Shown: in pieces, positions 14,490-21,773 of the stretch
Position numbering within the stretch: the first letter of the stretch is position 1
Layout: every line of letters starts with the position of its first letter
Virus record (IMG/VR): IMGVR_UViG_3300025112_000211
Span: 1-22,322 of that record
Origin: a virus
DNA: 22,322 bases
Strand: one strand, 5' to 3'
Position numbers and translations under genes: made by a program
Notes under the pieces: generated by a model
Databases searched by the model: none
Seen by the model: only the letters and a program-made list of their open reading frames with translations
What the model was told of the DNA's origin: nothing

Positions 14490-14778
14490 CTACGTGCATG
14501 GCTGCGGTTTGGGCAGCTTCGGCTTCTGCATCTCTTTCGGCGCGGGTTTTGTACTCTGGTTGAGCAAAATGAGACTCCAGAATTCCATCAACTGTTGCCG
14601 GGATGGTCTCCGCGAATGGATCGGCTAAAAGGCGGTTTTGTTCTTTAGCCTTAACAACATTTATACATTTAAACGCTTTTCCTTTTATTGCATCACGTGC
14701 CCACTCTCGCGGATCACAAACCACATCTGCCATGGCCTGGTACTCTAAGTCGGTTATTTCAATTGTAAGTCTTTTCAT
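14470..14778 (-). CDS. small fibre-associated hypothetical protein, 102 aa
   Basis: The protein begins MKRLTIEITDLEYQAMADVV and continues with CDPREWARDAIKGKA. Here an ITDLEY strand-turn and a DPxEW helix start recall small proteins that accompany tail fibres in many phages (memory-based). The C-terminal third is acidic and alanine-rich (RAERDAEAEAAQTAAM). It has no membrane segment. GGAT lies ahead of the ATG, which begins four bases after the stop of the C1q-type fibre gene. That adjacency suggests a fibre chaperone or assembly factor, as inference only. Confidence 0.6.
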   Translation of the reverse strand: MKRLTIEITDLEYQAMADVVCDPREWARDAIKGKAFKCINVVKAKEQNRLLADPFAETIPATVDGILESHFAQPEYKTRAERDAEAEAAQTAAMHVDEPPGE

Positions 14779-14782
14779 AATT

Positions 14783-16432
14783 TTATCCTAATAAATATCC
14801 CTGGAATGCAGTATACTGAGCACCGCCGGATCCTTGAGTGGTACTTGTACCAACGTTAACAAGTACCTGAACATAAGCAGTATCGCTAGCATCCATATCA
14901 GCCACCACCGACAAAGCAGGAGTTGAATAGGCGCCGCCGTCGCGGTACCTCACTCCGTTCAGGTGGAAATAGGTACGATTACTGGTTATTATTTTTATCC
15001 ATACATATTGGGAGCTACTGCTATCGACGCTTGATAGGCGTACCTGGGTCGACAGCATATATTTTCCAGTCGTTGGGGCTGTAAAAGTATCGGTAGTGGT
15101 GTTAAAATCGCCTCCTACATCATAATCCTCTACATTAAACTCAATTGTGGTCCAGGTCGCTGCGGCGAGAGCTTGGTCCGCATTGCCGTATGCGCTGAAG
15201 GCGGGCTGCGTGGTGACCGTGATTGTCCCGGCCACGTCTAGATTGTTGTCGAGGTTCAGATCGAGGCTTGAATCCAAAGTCATCCCGTTGACGTTATTAA
15301 TTCTAAAATAGATCGCCTCGCCCGTGGCGGCATTCAGAAAGGTTTTTCCGTCGTGGTATTGGAGAAGAGCATATTCGCCTGCAGCTGTGGAATCAACATG
15401 ACTGAAGTATGCATAGTCACTATACCCTCCTCCGTAGCCTACCCGGGCTCTTCCTATTTCAGCATAAGCATTGCTGTCCGCGCTGATTGCAACTGTCCCA
15501 TCTGATTCAATTGACATTCTTTCAGTAAGTGTTGTCCCGCTGTCGGCGCATGTCCAAAAGCGGATCGCGCCAGGATGTGAAGATGCATCGGTCCACGTAC
15601 CAGTACCGACCTCTCCTGTTATCGTTGCAGCTGAATAATAAGTTCCATTATCCGTCTCGGTTGCATCGAAAAGAATTTCACCCAAGCTTTCACCAGCCTG
15701 GATAACAGCATCATCATATCTTTCAAATCTGATCTCTCCGGCATTATCGACAGTTCCATTCTTGCTCTCAAGTTTTAATTGTGGAAGATTGTTGCCAGTA
15801 GGGGTGAGCGTAGTAGTAGCTGCTTGGATTGTTACAGTATCGGTGTAAGCATCGCCAAGAGTGGTGTTGCCATCAACCGTCAATGCACCCCCTACATCCA
15901 AGGTAGATCCATCCCACGTCAGGTTTGAATCTCCTTCGATCGAATCACTATCGGTAAAGATGGCTAACTCATTATCGGTGCCATTTGTTCCATCAACCAA
16001 CGTAGAGCCCCAAACACGTGAATCGATTTCGTCGGTTACAATCGAAGACCCATTATAAACAAGAACTGTGTTGTCGGTTCCTGCGGCCACATTAGCTAGG
16101 TCAATGGTTTGAGCGTTGATGGTAACAGTGTCGCCTGACGCATCGCCGAGAGTGGTACTACCGCTTACCCCAAGAGACCCAGTGATTCCGACTGGGCCAG
16201 TTTCAAGAGAGGCATTGAGAGCTAACTTATTAGTAGATGCATTAAAAGAAATATTTGTATTTCCGGCGAGGCCTGTAGACCCATCGGTTTGAAAACCCTC
16301 GGTAAATACTATATTGTACGCAACATTGCCGGCTGAACTTGTAACATCTACGTGATCGGCGAGAATATTTGCGTTGTTTTCAACAAAATTTAAAAGCGCG
16401 CCTCGGTCCCTAAAAACTATATCTTCACTCAC
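14783..16432 (-). CDS. tail fibre with C-terminal C1q/TNF-like domain
   Basis: 549 residues from a GTG start that overlaps the upstream gene by eight bases. Residues 1-75 are a non-repetitive head (MSEDIVFRDRGALLNFVENN). The shaft includes a module at 94-147 shared with the 643-residue protein. It also has a segment around 320-400 (AEIGRARVG, IYFRINNVNGMTLDS) related to the 689-residue fibre. Residues 409-549 look like a C1q/TNF jelly roll: QPAFSAYG, then DTFTAPTTGKYMLSTQV, a central YFHLNGVRYRDGG, ADMDASDTAYVQVLVNVG and the ending YTAFQGYLLG. C1q-type domains trimerise and bind surface ligands, so this is probably the receptor-contacting tip. Domain recognition is from motifs and should be tested by structure prediction. 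Confidence 0.8.
   Translation of the reverse strand: MSEDIVFRDRGALLNFVENNANILADHVDVTSSAGNVAYNIVFTEGFQTDGSTGLAGNTNISFNASTNKLALNASLETGPVGITGSLGVSGSTTLGDASGDTVTINAQTIDLANVAAGTDNTVLVYNGSSIVTDEIDSRVWGSTLVDGTNGTDNELAIFTDSDSIEGDSNLTWDGSTLDVGGALTVDGNTTLGDAYTDTVTIQAATTTLTPTGNNLPQLKLESKNGTVDNAGEIRFERYDDAVIQAGESLGEILFDATETDNGTYYSAATITGEVGTGTWTDASSHPGAIRFWTCADSGTTLTERMSIESDGTVAISADSNAYAEIGRARVGYGGGYSDYAYFSHVDSTAAGEYALLQYHDGKTFLNAATGEAIYFRINNVNGMTLDSSLDLNLDNNLDVAGTITVTTQPAFSAYGNADQALAAATWTTIEFNVEDYDVGGDFNTTTDTFTAPTTGKYMLSTQVRLSSVDSSSSQYVWIKIITSNRTYFHLNGVRYRDGGAYSTPALSVVADMDASDTAYVQVLVNVGTSTTQGSGGAQYTAFQGYLLG
15992..16153 (-). repeat. fibre module shared with 3804-3965
   Basis: Encodes residues 94-147 of the C1q-type fibre, almost the same protein block as residues 434-487 of the virion protein at 3333-5264, about 12 kb away on the other side of the head genes. 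The nucleotide sequences match well but differ at many third positions. Confidence 0.85.
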
Positions 16433-16895
16433 TTTTTACAATCTCCGTCGATATAGCGAATATCCCCAGAGAGGTAAGAGTTCCAATACCAAATCCCAAA
16501 GCAACCATAAACGGCTCGGTGCCTGGTTTTTGCTTAAGTACAAGTTCTTGTAATCTTTCGTTTTCAGCAACCTTAAGAATCATCATAGACTCATATTTAT
16601 CTTTCCAAGAATGAATTTCAATATCTTTAAAGTCCAATTGTAACTGAAATCTTTCAGCCTGAAGATGTAGTTCATAGCTAATTCGCAAATCACACTCAGC
16701 ATCTTCAAACTTTTTATCAACTGCTATTTTAGCTGCCGCATCAATAGATAATAAGACACCATCAAATGGTGCAGGATCGCCGGCTTTGAGCGAGGTCACA
16801 TCATATTCTGGTTTTTCTTCCGGTTCATCGGCAATTGCCATCGACGGAAAAGCCAGGAATACAATCAAATAAAGTGACAATATCTTTTTAACCAT
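16425..16895 (-). CDS. exported membrane-anchored protein, 156 aa
   Basis: An N-terminal signal peptide is clear (MVKKILSLYLIVFLAFPSMA, probable cleavage after AIA). The mature part begins acidic (DEPEEKPEYDV), has LKAGDPAPFDGVLLSIDAAA near 36-55 and a helical, probably coiled-coil middle with one cysteine. A hydrophobic C-terminal segment (FMVALGFGIGTLTSLGIFAI) probably anchors it to the inner membrane, with the helical region in the periplasm. It overlaps both neighbours by eight bases, in a run of three membrane-protein genes. A lysis or envelope role is plausible. There is no lipobox cysteine, so it is not a standard outer-membrane spanin. Confidence 0.65.
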   Translation of the reverse strand: MVKKILSLYLIVFLAFPSMAIADEPEEKPEYDVTSLKAGDPAPFDGVLLSIDAAAKIAVDKKFEDAECDLRISYELHLQAERFQLQLDFKDIEIHSWKDKYESMMILKVAENERLQELVLKQKPGTEPFMVALGFGIGTLTSLGIFAISTEIVKSE

Positions 16896-17304
16896 GTTTC
16901 AGTCCAAACGCTGCCGCTATTTCTCTTGATAATTTCTCGGGATCATTATAACTCTCATCTACTAATTTTTTAAGCTCGTCTTTCTTCTTGCCATCTAACT
17001 CTTCGCCGCGGTTGGCGAATTCTTCTTCTAACTCAACCATTCTTTTCTGGTGCTCTGCTAACCTTTTGTTTTTCTCTACGATTTCGGCGGCGTGGATCCG
17101 TTCTATAGTTTCCATCTCTGCGTCGTGTGCCTGCTCTTTTGATGCCATCAGCCCCACAATACTTGTAAGAAATGCTGCATTACGGGTTAATGCGCCGATG
17201 AGAGCTCCCACCACAAACAAAAGCCCAAGAACAATTAGCCACCAAAACTTTTTCGCCTTAAGCCAAGCTTTCTTTATAAAAGCTTTAAAAGCTAGCCACT
17301 TCAT
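16888..17304 (-). CDS. membrane protein with long coiled coil (i-spanin-like topology)
   Basis: 138 residues: a basic N-terminus with lysines and tryptophans (FIKKAWLKAKKFWWLIVLG), a transmembrane helix at about 20-40, and then a long, highly charged coiled coil (about 58-120, EMETIERIHAAEIVEKNKR and following). This N-in, coiled-coil-out layout is like inner-membrane spanins, but also like other phage membrane proteins. It starts one base into the stop of the holin-like gene (TGATG) and overlaps the next gene by eight bases. A role in lysis is suggested by topology and context only; no endolysin is visible in the window. Confidence 0.6.
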   Translation of the reverse strand: MKWLAFKAFIKKAWLKAKKFWWLIVLGLLFVVGALIGALTRNAAFLTSIVGLMASKEQAHDAEMETIERIHAAEIVEKNKRLAEHQKRMVELEEEFANRGEELDGKKKDELKKLVDESYNDPEKLSREIAAAFGLKHG

Positions 17305-17489
17305 CAGTCGACCCCCTTCAGGCGCGCCACCATATCAACCACTCCTTGAGTTCCAATATAGACAACCGTGATCATCGTCCAGTCTTCTGACGCTAAATCG
17401 GCGAATCCCAATAATAAACACGCCGTCACCCAAGCCAGTAGCTTACGAGAAATAATCTTGTTTAGACCCTTGTCTAGTAAGTGTTTCAT
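17304..17489 (-). CDS. holin-like small membrane protein, 61 aa
   Basis: I place the start at the ATG at 17489 (MKHLLDKGLNKIISRK), because GAAGGAG at 17499-17505 lies nine bases upstream. An upstream TTG would put that site inside the gene. A basic N-terminus is followed by two hydrophobic segments, LLAWVTACLLLGFAD and MITVVYIGTQGVVDMVA, joined by an acidic turn (LASEDW), and then a short charged tail. Two helices, small size and clustering with a coiled-coil membrane protein are typical of class II holins and related phage membrane proteins. The holin call is plausible but unproven. Confidence 0.55.
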   Translation of the reverse strand: MKHLLDKGLNKIISRKLLAWVTACLLLGFADLASEDWTMITVVYIGTQGVVDMVARLKGVD

Positions 17490-17542
17490 TTTATTCAGCT
17501 CCTTCTTTATAATTAGGGCCAAATAAGAAGTATGTCTAAACT

Positions 17543-20500
17543 TTACTGGCTAACGCGGGCGTATCCATTATCTTTGTCAATTGTGATCTCCAGATCTACT
17601 ATATCTTTCAGGGAGTCAACGTGTGAGATAAGTATAACTGTCTTAAAATACATTTTAATTAATTGGAGGATGCGTATAAAGCCTTCCATATTTTCAGCAT
17701 CAAGAGCAGTTCCCGGCTCATCGAGGATAAAAATATTTCCCTTCGGAAGATTAGAAACACTAAGAAGAGCCAAACGAATTCCCATGGCAGCAATTGTTTT
17801 TTCCGCTCCGGAGCCCATTTCAATTGAGCGAGGCTCGTGCTTGGGGTGTTTAATAAGAATATCTAATTTGCGGCCATCCTCTTGAAAGAAAACCTCGAAA
17901 TCAACAATATTAGAAATAACTTTAGCAATCTCTTCGTTAATGATAGGGAGCCGCTTCTTAATAATATCATAAGCAATTCCATTGGAATGCGCACAACGCA
18001 TAAACAAATCATAAGCAGCATACTCCTCACGAATGTTGGTGCGCTCTACCTTTTTTTCTCTTAAAGACTCGACCTTTTGTTCAAGCGATCCGATGCTGCG
18101 GTGATGCTGGTTTATATAATCTTCACATGCTACTATAGAATCTTTAGTAGAGTCGATACTCTCTTGAACGCTGGTACGCTCAGAAAGTAACTTTTCAATA
18201 TTCTTAATTAACTCTCTTTTCTCTTCGTATAAATCAATCTTCTCGTTTGTAGCAAAAAAATCATTTTTATAGTTCTTGATTTTTGCATATAATTTTTCAA
18301 TAGAAACTCTATTATCACGTTTTTCAATTTCAAAATTATTCTTTTGTATAATAATTCCGTTATACTTGTCGATTAGTTCTATAAGTTCTGCTGAATTAGC
18401 CGAAACCATTTTAGTCTTATACCCCTTTGCTTCTTCTATTCTATCAATTATGTCCACTTCAAGTGATGGAATTTCTACAGTGGCCAAATGGGCATCACGA
18501 ATAAACTGACACATTGGATACTCAGACCCACACGGGACCTCGTCTAATAATGAAATCTTTTTACTCATTGTCTTATATTCATTGTCTAGCAATCTAGCAC
18601 GAGAAACAATATCCTCATAATTATTTTTAAATTCATCAAATTCTTTTTTCTGATCTAATAGTTCTTCAATATCAATAGTAGTGAGGAAGTCATCATACTT
18701 TTTGAGCTTTCTATCATAATCGGCATTCTCGCTTTTGAGTTCAACTATATTAATGTTAGTATCTTCAATTTTATTTTCAAGTGCTGTTCGTGTTTCTAGC
18801 AAAGATTTAATATCAAGACGCTCTGCGGGAATAGAATCGATTTGCTCTGTCAAAGAAATATATTCTAATTCTGCGTTAGATAAGTCTTGCCTCAGTTCGT
18901 CACAGATAACAACTTCTTTACCCAAATCTATTTGTGCTTCATCCCTCTGAAGTTCAGCAATTGCTATATCATTATCATAGTTAGTGTCCGCAAGACGCCG
19001 ATGGAGGGCTTTAAGATCTGCTGAGTCTTCTTGAGCTAGCTTAAACTTTCTTTCAAAAATCTCTAAATCCAAGAACTTAGCGAGGATTTCCTTCCTACGA
19101 GTAGAGCCCTCTTTAATAAACGATAAATTATCAAGCTGACTCGACATTGAAGTAAGCAAGAAGTCCTCAACTGTTCCAAACCGCTTCCGAATTTGAGCAT
19201 CTGTCTCGACGCGGCTTAAGCCATTAAGGCTTGTTGGTTCCCCCACTTCCGGGTCAAGGCCCGAGAACTCCAGATTTGTCTTGGCTTCGTTAGATACAAC
19301 GCCCTTTAGTTTCTTTACATACTTCTCAGAAGTTCGCTCAATGGAATATGTTTTATCACCAATTTGTAATTCAACAGATCCTCGGCAATCTTTTGTATGC
19401 TGGTTAATAATGTTATAATTCTTACGTTCATTCTTCGACGTAGTATTAAACATTGTATAAAGTAATCCATCAATAATACTAGATTTTCCTGAAAAATTCT
19501 TTCCGAAAATGCCAACGATTCCATTTAGTTTAGAGAAATCAACACTGTTGCCAACGCCGTAATTGAACAGATTATCCCATTCAAATTTATTAAGGCTCCA
19601 GTTAATGTTGCGTGCGACTTCTTCGGTCTCCTCAATCTGTGAGTTATACTTACGATTAAGATCGAATACTCGTTCCAACATCTCCTCGGATGGTTCATAG
19701 TCCGTAAGATATTCCCTTATAAGATTCTGCTGAACTCCTTTGTCTCGTAAATTCTCGACCTTAAAAGTCTTTCCAATCTCAACTGTCCCACGTTCCCCCG
19801 CTGCACGATTTAAGAACGTGATGCTCTCCGGCTTAAAGCGATGTTTTGCAATATCAACTGCCTTGCGCATTACATCCAGTGGTAAGTTGTTGTTGCTGAC
19901 AAGTCGTAAACGGGCGCTCGAGGGGACATTGGTCTTCCTGGGTATCCTCCCTTTTGGTGTGAGTTCGAGTGTTACGAATGGTTTTGGATTGAGCAAAACA
20001 TGATGTTTCACACTGAAAGAATCTTTATCTTCAATTTCCCAAATCAAGAATCCCTTATCATTTGTCTCGCCATGATTCTGTTGAACAGTTGAGCCAGGGT
20101 ATCTCACGCGACCATCCTCGTCGAGGATCTGGTTTGTCTTATGAATATCGCCAAGTAACGCATAGTCGTGATCGCCAAAGATGCCCACGTCGTGATCACC
20201 GTGAGTCATCACCCATCCGGTGTCGGTCTTCACACCCGAAACAGAGCCGTGATAAAGCGCGATGTTTATTCTCTTAGGATCGCTCGGCTTAACCCAGTTT
20301 TCCTCATCAAAAACCGATAGCACGTTAAAGGCGATGTGCGGCCCTACAAGGACTTCTCCTGCGTTCTTAAGCAGATGTAGGTCCGGCAAGTTTAAAGCCT
20401 TCACAATCGGTGTGAGGGCGTCCTGACGCGTGCTATTCTTTAAGTTGCCGTCGTGGTTGCCCAAAATGATGTATGTGGGCGCGATGCTAGCTAGATTTGC

Positions 20501-20695
20501 AAAGAAGTCGGAGCAAAGCTCAACGAACTCTGGGGAAATCTGTGTCTTGGTGTGGGCGATGTCGCCGCAGTGTACGATGTAGTCTACGTTTTCTTTTCGT
20601 AGTGTTTCATATAATTGATCGAATACGATCTTATACTCGTAATGAAACTTTAAATTCTTTATGTGTGTGTCTGCTATGTGTGCTATCTTGTACAA
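17543..20695 (-). CDS. single-chain Mre11-Rad50 (gp47-gp46 / SbcD-SbcC) nuclease
   Basis: A single 1050-codon frame. Residues 1-250 hold the Mre11 phosphoesterase motifs: Asp9-x-His11 (IADTH), Asp45 (HCGDIAH), Asn80-His81-Asp82 (LGNHD), His149 (LYHG) and GDIH at 182-185. Rad50 follows: Walker A GKNFSGKS at 398-405, a long coiled coil, a CGSEYPMC hook at 722-729, the second coil, signature MGSGAEKT near 960, Walker B with LDEPGTALD near 991, and a switch histidine at about 1025. In T4 the two activities are separate proteins, gp47 and gp46. The complex resects DNA ends for recombination-dependent replication. The start is TTG with AGGGGA at 20703-20708, seven bases upstream, and a sigma70 promoter about 30 bases away. 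All catalytic motifs appear intact. Confidence 0.92.
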   Translation of the reverse strand: MYKIAHIADTHIKNLKFHYEYKIVFDQLYETLRKENVDYIVHCGDIAHTKTQISPEFVELCSDFFANLASIAPTYIILGNHDGNLKNSTRQDALTPIVKALNLPDLHLLKNAGEVLVGPHIAFNVLSVFDEENWVKPSDPKRINIALYHGSVSGVKTDTGWVMTHGDHDVGIFGDHDYALLGDIHKTNQILDEDGRVRYPGSTVQQNHGETNDKGFLIWEIEDKDSFSVKHHVLLNPKPFVTLELTPKGRIPRKTNVPSSARLRLVSNNNLPLDVMRKAVDIAKHRFKPESITFLNRAAGERGTVEIGKTFKVENLRDKGVQQNLIREYLTDYEPSEEMLERVFDLNRKYNSQIEETEEVARNINWSLNKFEWDNLFNYGVGNSVDFSKLNGIVGIFGKNFSGKSSIIDGLLYTMFNTTSKNERKNYNIINQHTKDCRGSVELQIGDKTYSIERTSEKYVKKLKGVVSNEAKTNLEFSGLDPEVGEPTSLNGLSRVETDAQIRKRFGTVEDFLLTSMSSQLDNLSFIKEGSTRRKEILAKFLDLEIFERKFKLAQEDSADLKALHRRLADTNYDNDIAIAELQRDEAQIDLGKEVVICDELRQDLSNAELEYISLTEQIDSIPAERLDIKSLLETRTALENKIEDTNINIVELKSENADYDRKLKKYDDFLTTIDIEELLDQKKEFDEFKNNYEDIVSRARLLDNEYKTMSKKISLLDEVPCGSEYPMCQFIRDAHLATVEIPSLEVDIIDRIEEAKGYKTKMVSANSAELIELIDKYNGIIIQKNNFEIEKRDNRVSIEKLYAKIKNYKNDFFATNEKIDLYEEKRELIKNIEKLLSERTSVQESIDSTKDSIVACEDYINQHHRSIGSLEQKVESLREKKVERTNIREEYAAYDLFMRCAHSNGIAYDIIKKRLPIINEEIAKVISNIVDFEVFFQEDGRKLDILIKHPKHEPRSIEMGSGAEKTIAAMGIRLALLSVSNLPKGNIFILDEPGTALDAENMEGFIRILQLIKMYFKTVILISHVDSLKDIVDLEITIDKDNGYARVSQ

Positions 20696-20721
20696 ACAGT
20701 TATCCCCTAAGCTATGATACT

Positions 20722-20749
20722 AGTATACAGGATGGGTAGGTGGTGTCAA
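20722..20749 (-). promoter_or_regulatory. sigma70-type promoter for Mre11-Rad50 gene
   Basis: On the minus strand a perfect -35 TTGACA (20749-20744) is followed by a 16-base spacer and a -10 TATACT (20727-20722). Transcription would begin near 20715. That leaves a 20-base leader containing the AGGGGA ribosome binding site and the TTG start. A 10-bp palindrome, ATACTAGTAT (20717-20726), overlaps the -10 and could be an operator. The promoter implies recognition by host RNA polymerase, so early or middle expression. Confidence 0.75.
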
Positions 20750-20763
20750 GGATTATTTTTATA

Positions 20764-21012
20764 TTAATCGCGATACATCTGGTTGCCCAACAGGTTGTCC
20801 AGATAAGCAATGACTTCTTCGTCACCGCCCAAACCGAGCTTCTCGGCAGCAGCTGCTCCACCTTCGCCGACGCCAATGTTTGAAACGATCAAGAGTTTGT
20901 TTAGCAGTCGCTCCTCAGGAGTGCCACCTTCGTGGCGGGGCTCCGTCTGAAGGTCACCTAAGCCGAGTTCTTCCTTGATAATCTCTTTTAGTCTTTGTTT
21001 GGTTAGTTTCAT
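20764..21012 (-). CDS. small tag-bearing protein 1 (82 aa)
   Basis: Begins MKLTKQRLKEIIKEELGLGD, the tag shared with the next two genes, with 45 nearly identical 5' bases. After the tag comes an acidic linker (TEPRHEGGTPEERL), a helix (LLNKLLIVSNIGVGEGGAAA) and a helical end (EVIAYLDNLLGNQMYRD). No family recognised, no membrane segment. GGAG lies eight bases before the ATG. It is the last gene of the small tag-bearing cluster, just upstream of the sigma70 promoter. It may be an internal virion protein or a short regulator; no function can be assigned. Confidence 0.65.
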   Translation of the reverse strand: MKLTKQRLKEIIKEELGLGDLQTEPRHEGGTPEERLLNKLLIVSNIGVGEGGAAAAEKLGLGGDEEVIAYLDNLLGNQMYRD

Positions 21013-21015
21013 TTT

Positions 21016-21291
21016 TTATGCTCCAAGTCGATCGACGAGGCCGCCGAGCTTTGCGAGTTCTTTGGATGTTAATTCTTGACTCTCAAGCTGCTTAATCGTC
21101 GACGCCACTAGTTCTGGATTTTGAGAAGCTGGCATATTTTCTAATCTCGCAACAAGGTCCGACCTAATGGTGCCCGGGTCTTCTCCTGGCGGGAACTCTT
21201 CGTACCCCGGTCGTTCCCAGGCCGGGAGGCGGGCTTCATTAGCCAGCTCTTCCCTAATAATCTCTTTGAGTCTTTGCCTAGTGATTTTCAT
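21016..21291 (-). CDS. small tag-bearing protein 2 (91 aa)
   Basis: Begins MKITRQRLKEIIREELANEA, the shared tag. Next comes a proline- and glutamate-rich segment (LPAWERPGYEEFPPGEDPG) and then a helical domain (TIRSDLVARLENMPA, then ELVASTIKQLESQELTSKEL). No family recognised. GGAG lies a few bases before the ATG and the gene is separated by three bases from each neighbour. Its body is unrelated to those of the two flanking tagged proteins, so the conserved part is the N-terminal module rather than a whole-gene duplication. Confidence 0.65.
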   Translation of the reverse strand: MKITRQRLKEIIREELANEARLPAWERPGYEEFPPGEDPGTIRSDLVARLENMPASQNPELVASTIKQLESQELTSKELAKLGGLVDRLGA

Positions 21292-21294
21292 TTA

Positions 21295-21603
21295 TCACTC
21301 CGCCAGAGACAGTCGGCCGGCCGGTATCGTTTCCTTTCTAGGGTGCTGCGGATCATCCCAATTTACGTCGGCCACCCAGCCGGCTTTGTTATGCTTCCAA
21401 ACGCTATGTATGGTTCCTTCGCCGCGGCCCGGGGCCGAGACGCGCTGCTTCTCCTGAAAAGGTTTTTCGTCTCGAGAAGGGCCTCGTGGCGCGGCGCCGG
21501 TGCCTAGGCCGTGTTGCTTCGACGCACTAGCCCAATCGCCTTCACTCAGGGCGCCCAGTTCTTCCTTAATAATCTCTCTTAGTCTTTGTTTGGTGATTTT
21601 CAT
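21295..21603 (-). CDS. small tag-bearing protein 3 (102 aa)
   Basis: Begins MKITKQRLREIIKEELGALS, the shared tag. A disordered glycine-, arginine- and proline-rich linker follows (KQHGLGTGAAPRGPSRDEKP). The C-terminal 40 residues form a likely small beta-barrel: GTIHSVWKHNKAGWVADVNW, DDPQHPRKETIPAGRLSLAE. This pattern resembles SH3-like or KOW-type barrels that bind protein or nucleic acid, as inference only. AGGAG lies seven bases ahead of the ATG. The arrangement of tag, flexible linker and compact domain suggests that the tag delivers the domain to a location or partner. Confidence 0.65.
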   Translation of the reverse strand: MKITKQRLREIIKEELGALSEGDWASASKQHGLGTGAAPRGPSRDEKPFQEKQRVSAPGRGEGTIHSVWKHNKAGWVADVNWDDPQHPRKETIPAGRLSLAE

Positions 21604-21612
21604 TTCTCGCTC

Positions 21613-21759
21613 CTAAAGCAGGGAACAGTGGCCTAGCACAAGACCAGCAAGAAGTGCCACAGCACCATTCGCGCCCAAAAGCACATAAAGCTTGAGAGGC
21701 TCACGCAAAAGCAAAACGCTCTTACCCAGAGCCAAACTATCTAATACAAGTTGTTTCAT
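21613..21759 (-). CDS. single-helix membrane microprotein, 48 aa
   Basis: An ATG at 21759 preceded by AAAGGA opens 48 codons ending in TAG at 21613. The protein has a hydrophilic start (MKQLVLDSLALGKSV) and a hydrophobic helix (LYVLLGANGAVALLAGLVLG) ending HCSLL. The ribosome binding site overlaps the end of the primase gene, as expected for an operon gene, and it fills an otherwise empty 170-base gap. The function is unknown; small size and one helix fit a phage membrane microprotein. Confidence 0.55.
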   Translation of the reverse strand: MKQLVLDSLALGKSVLLLREPLKLYVLLGANGAVALLAGLVLGHCSLL

Positions 21760-21773
21760 TTTATGTTATTCCT

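Larger units (their letters stand above)
20968..21603 (-). repeat. three 45-bp direct repeats at gene 5' ends
   Basis: Starting at the ATGs at 21012, 21291 and 21603, about 45 bases are nearly identical: ATGAAA(A/C)T(A/C)AC, then CAAAGACT, AGAGATTAT and GGAAGA. They encode M-K-x-T-(K/R)-Q-R-L-(K/R)-E-I-I-(K/R)-E-E-L. Similarity stops abruptly after the tag. This indicates spread of a 5' module among otherwise different genes. Confidence 0.9.

Noticed and set aside
16425-17304. Classic Rz/Rz1 spanin pair
   Set aside because: One protein has a suitable inner-membrane coiled-coil layout, but the partner has a signal peptide without a lipobox cysteine and seems to have a C-terminal membrane helix.
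17304-17522. Longer 72-residue form of the holin-like protein
   Set aside because: It would begin at TTG with no ribosome binding site; the strong GAAGGAG site points to the internal ATG at 17489.
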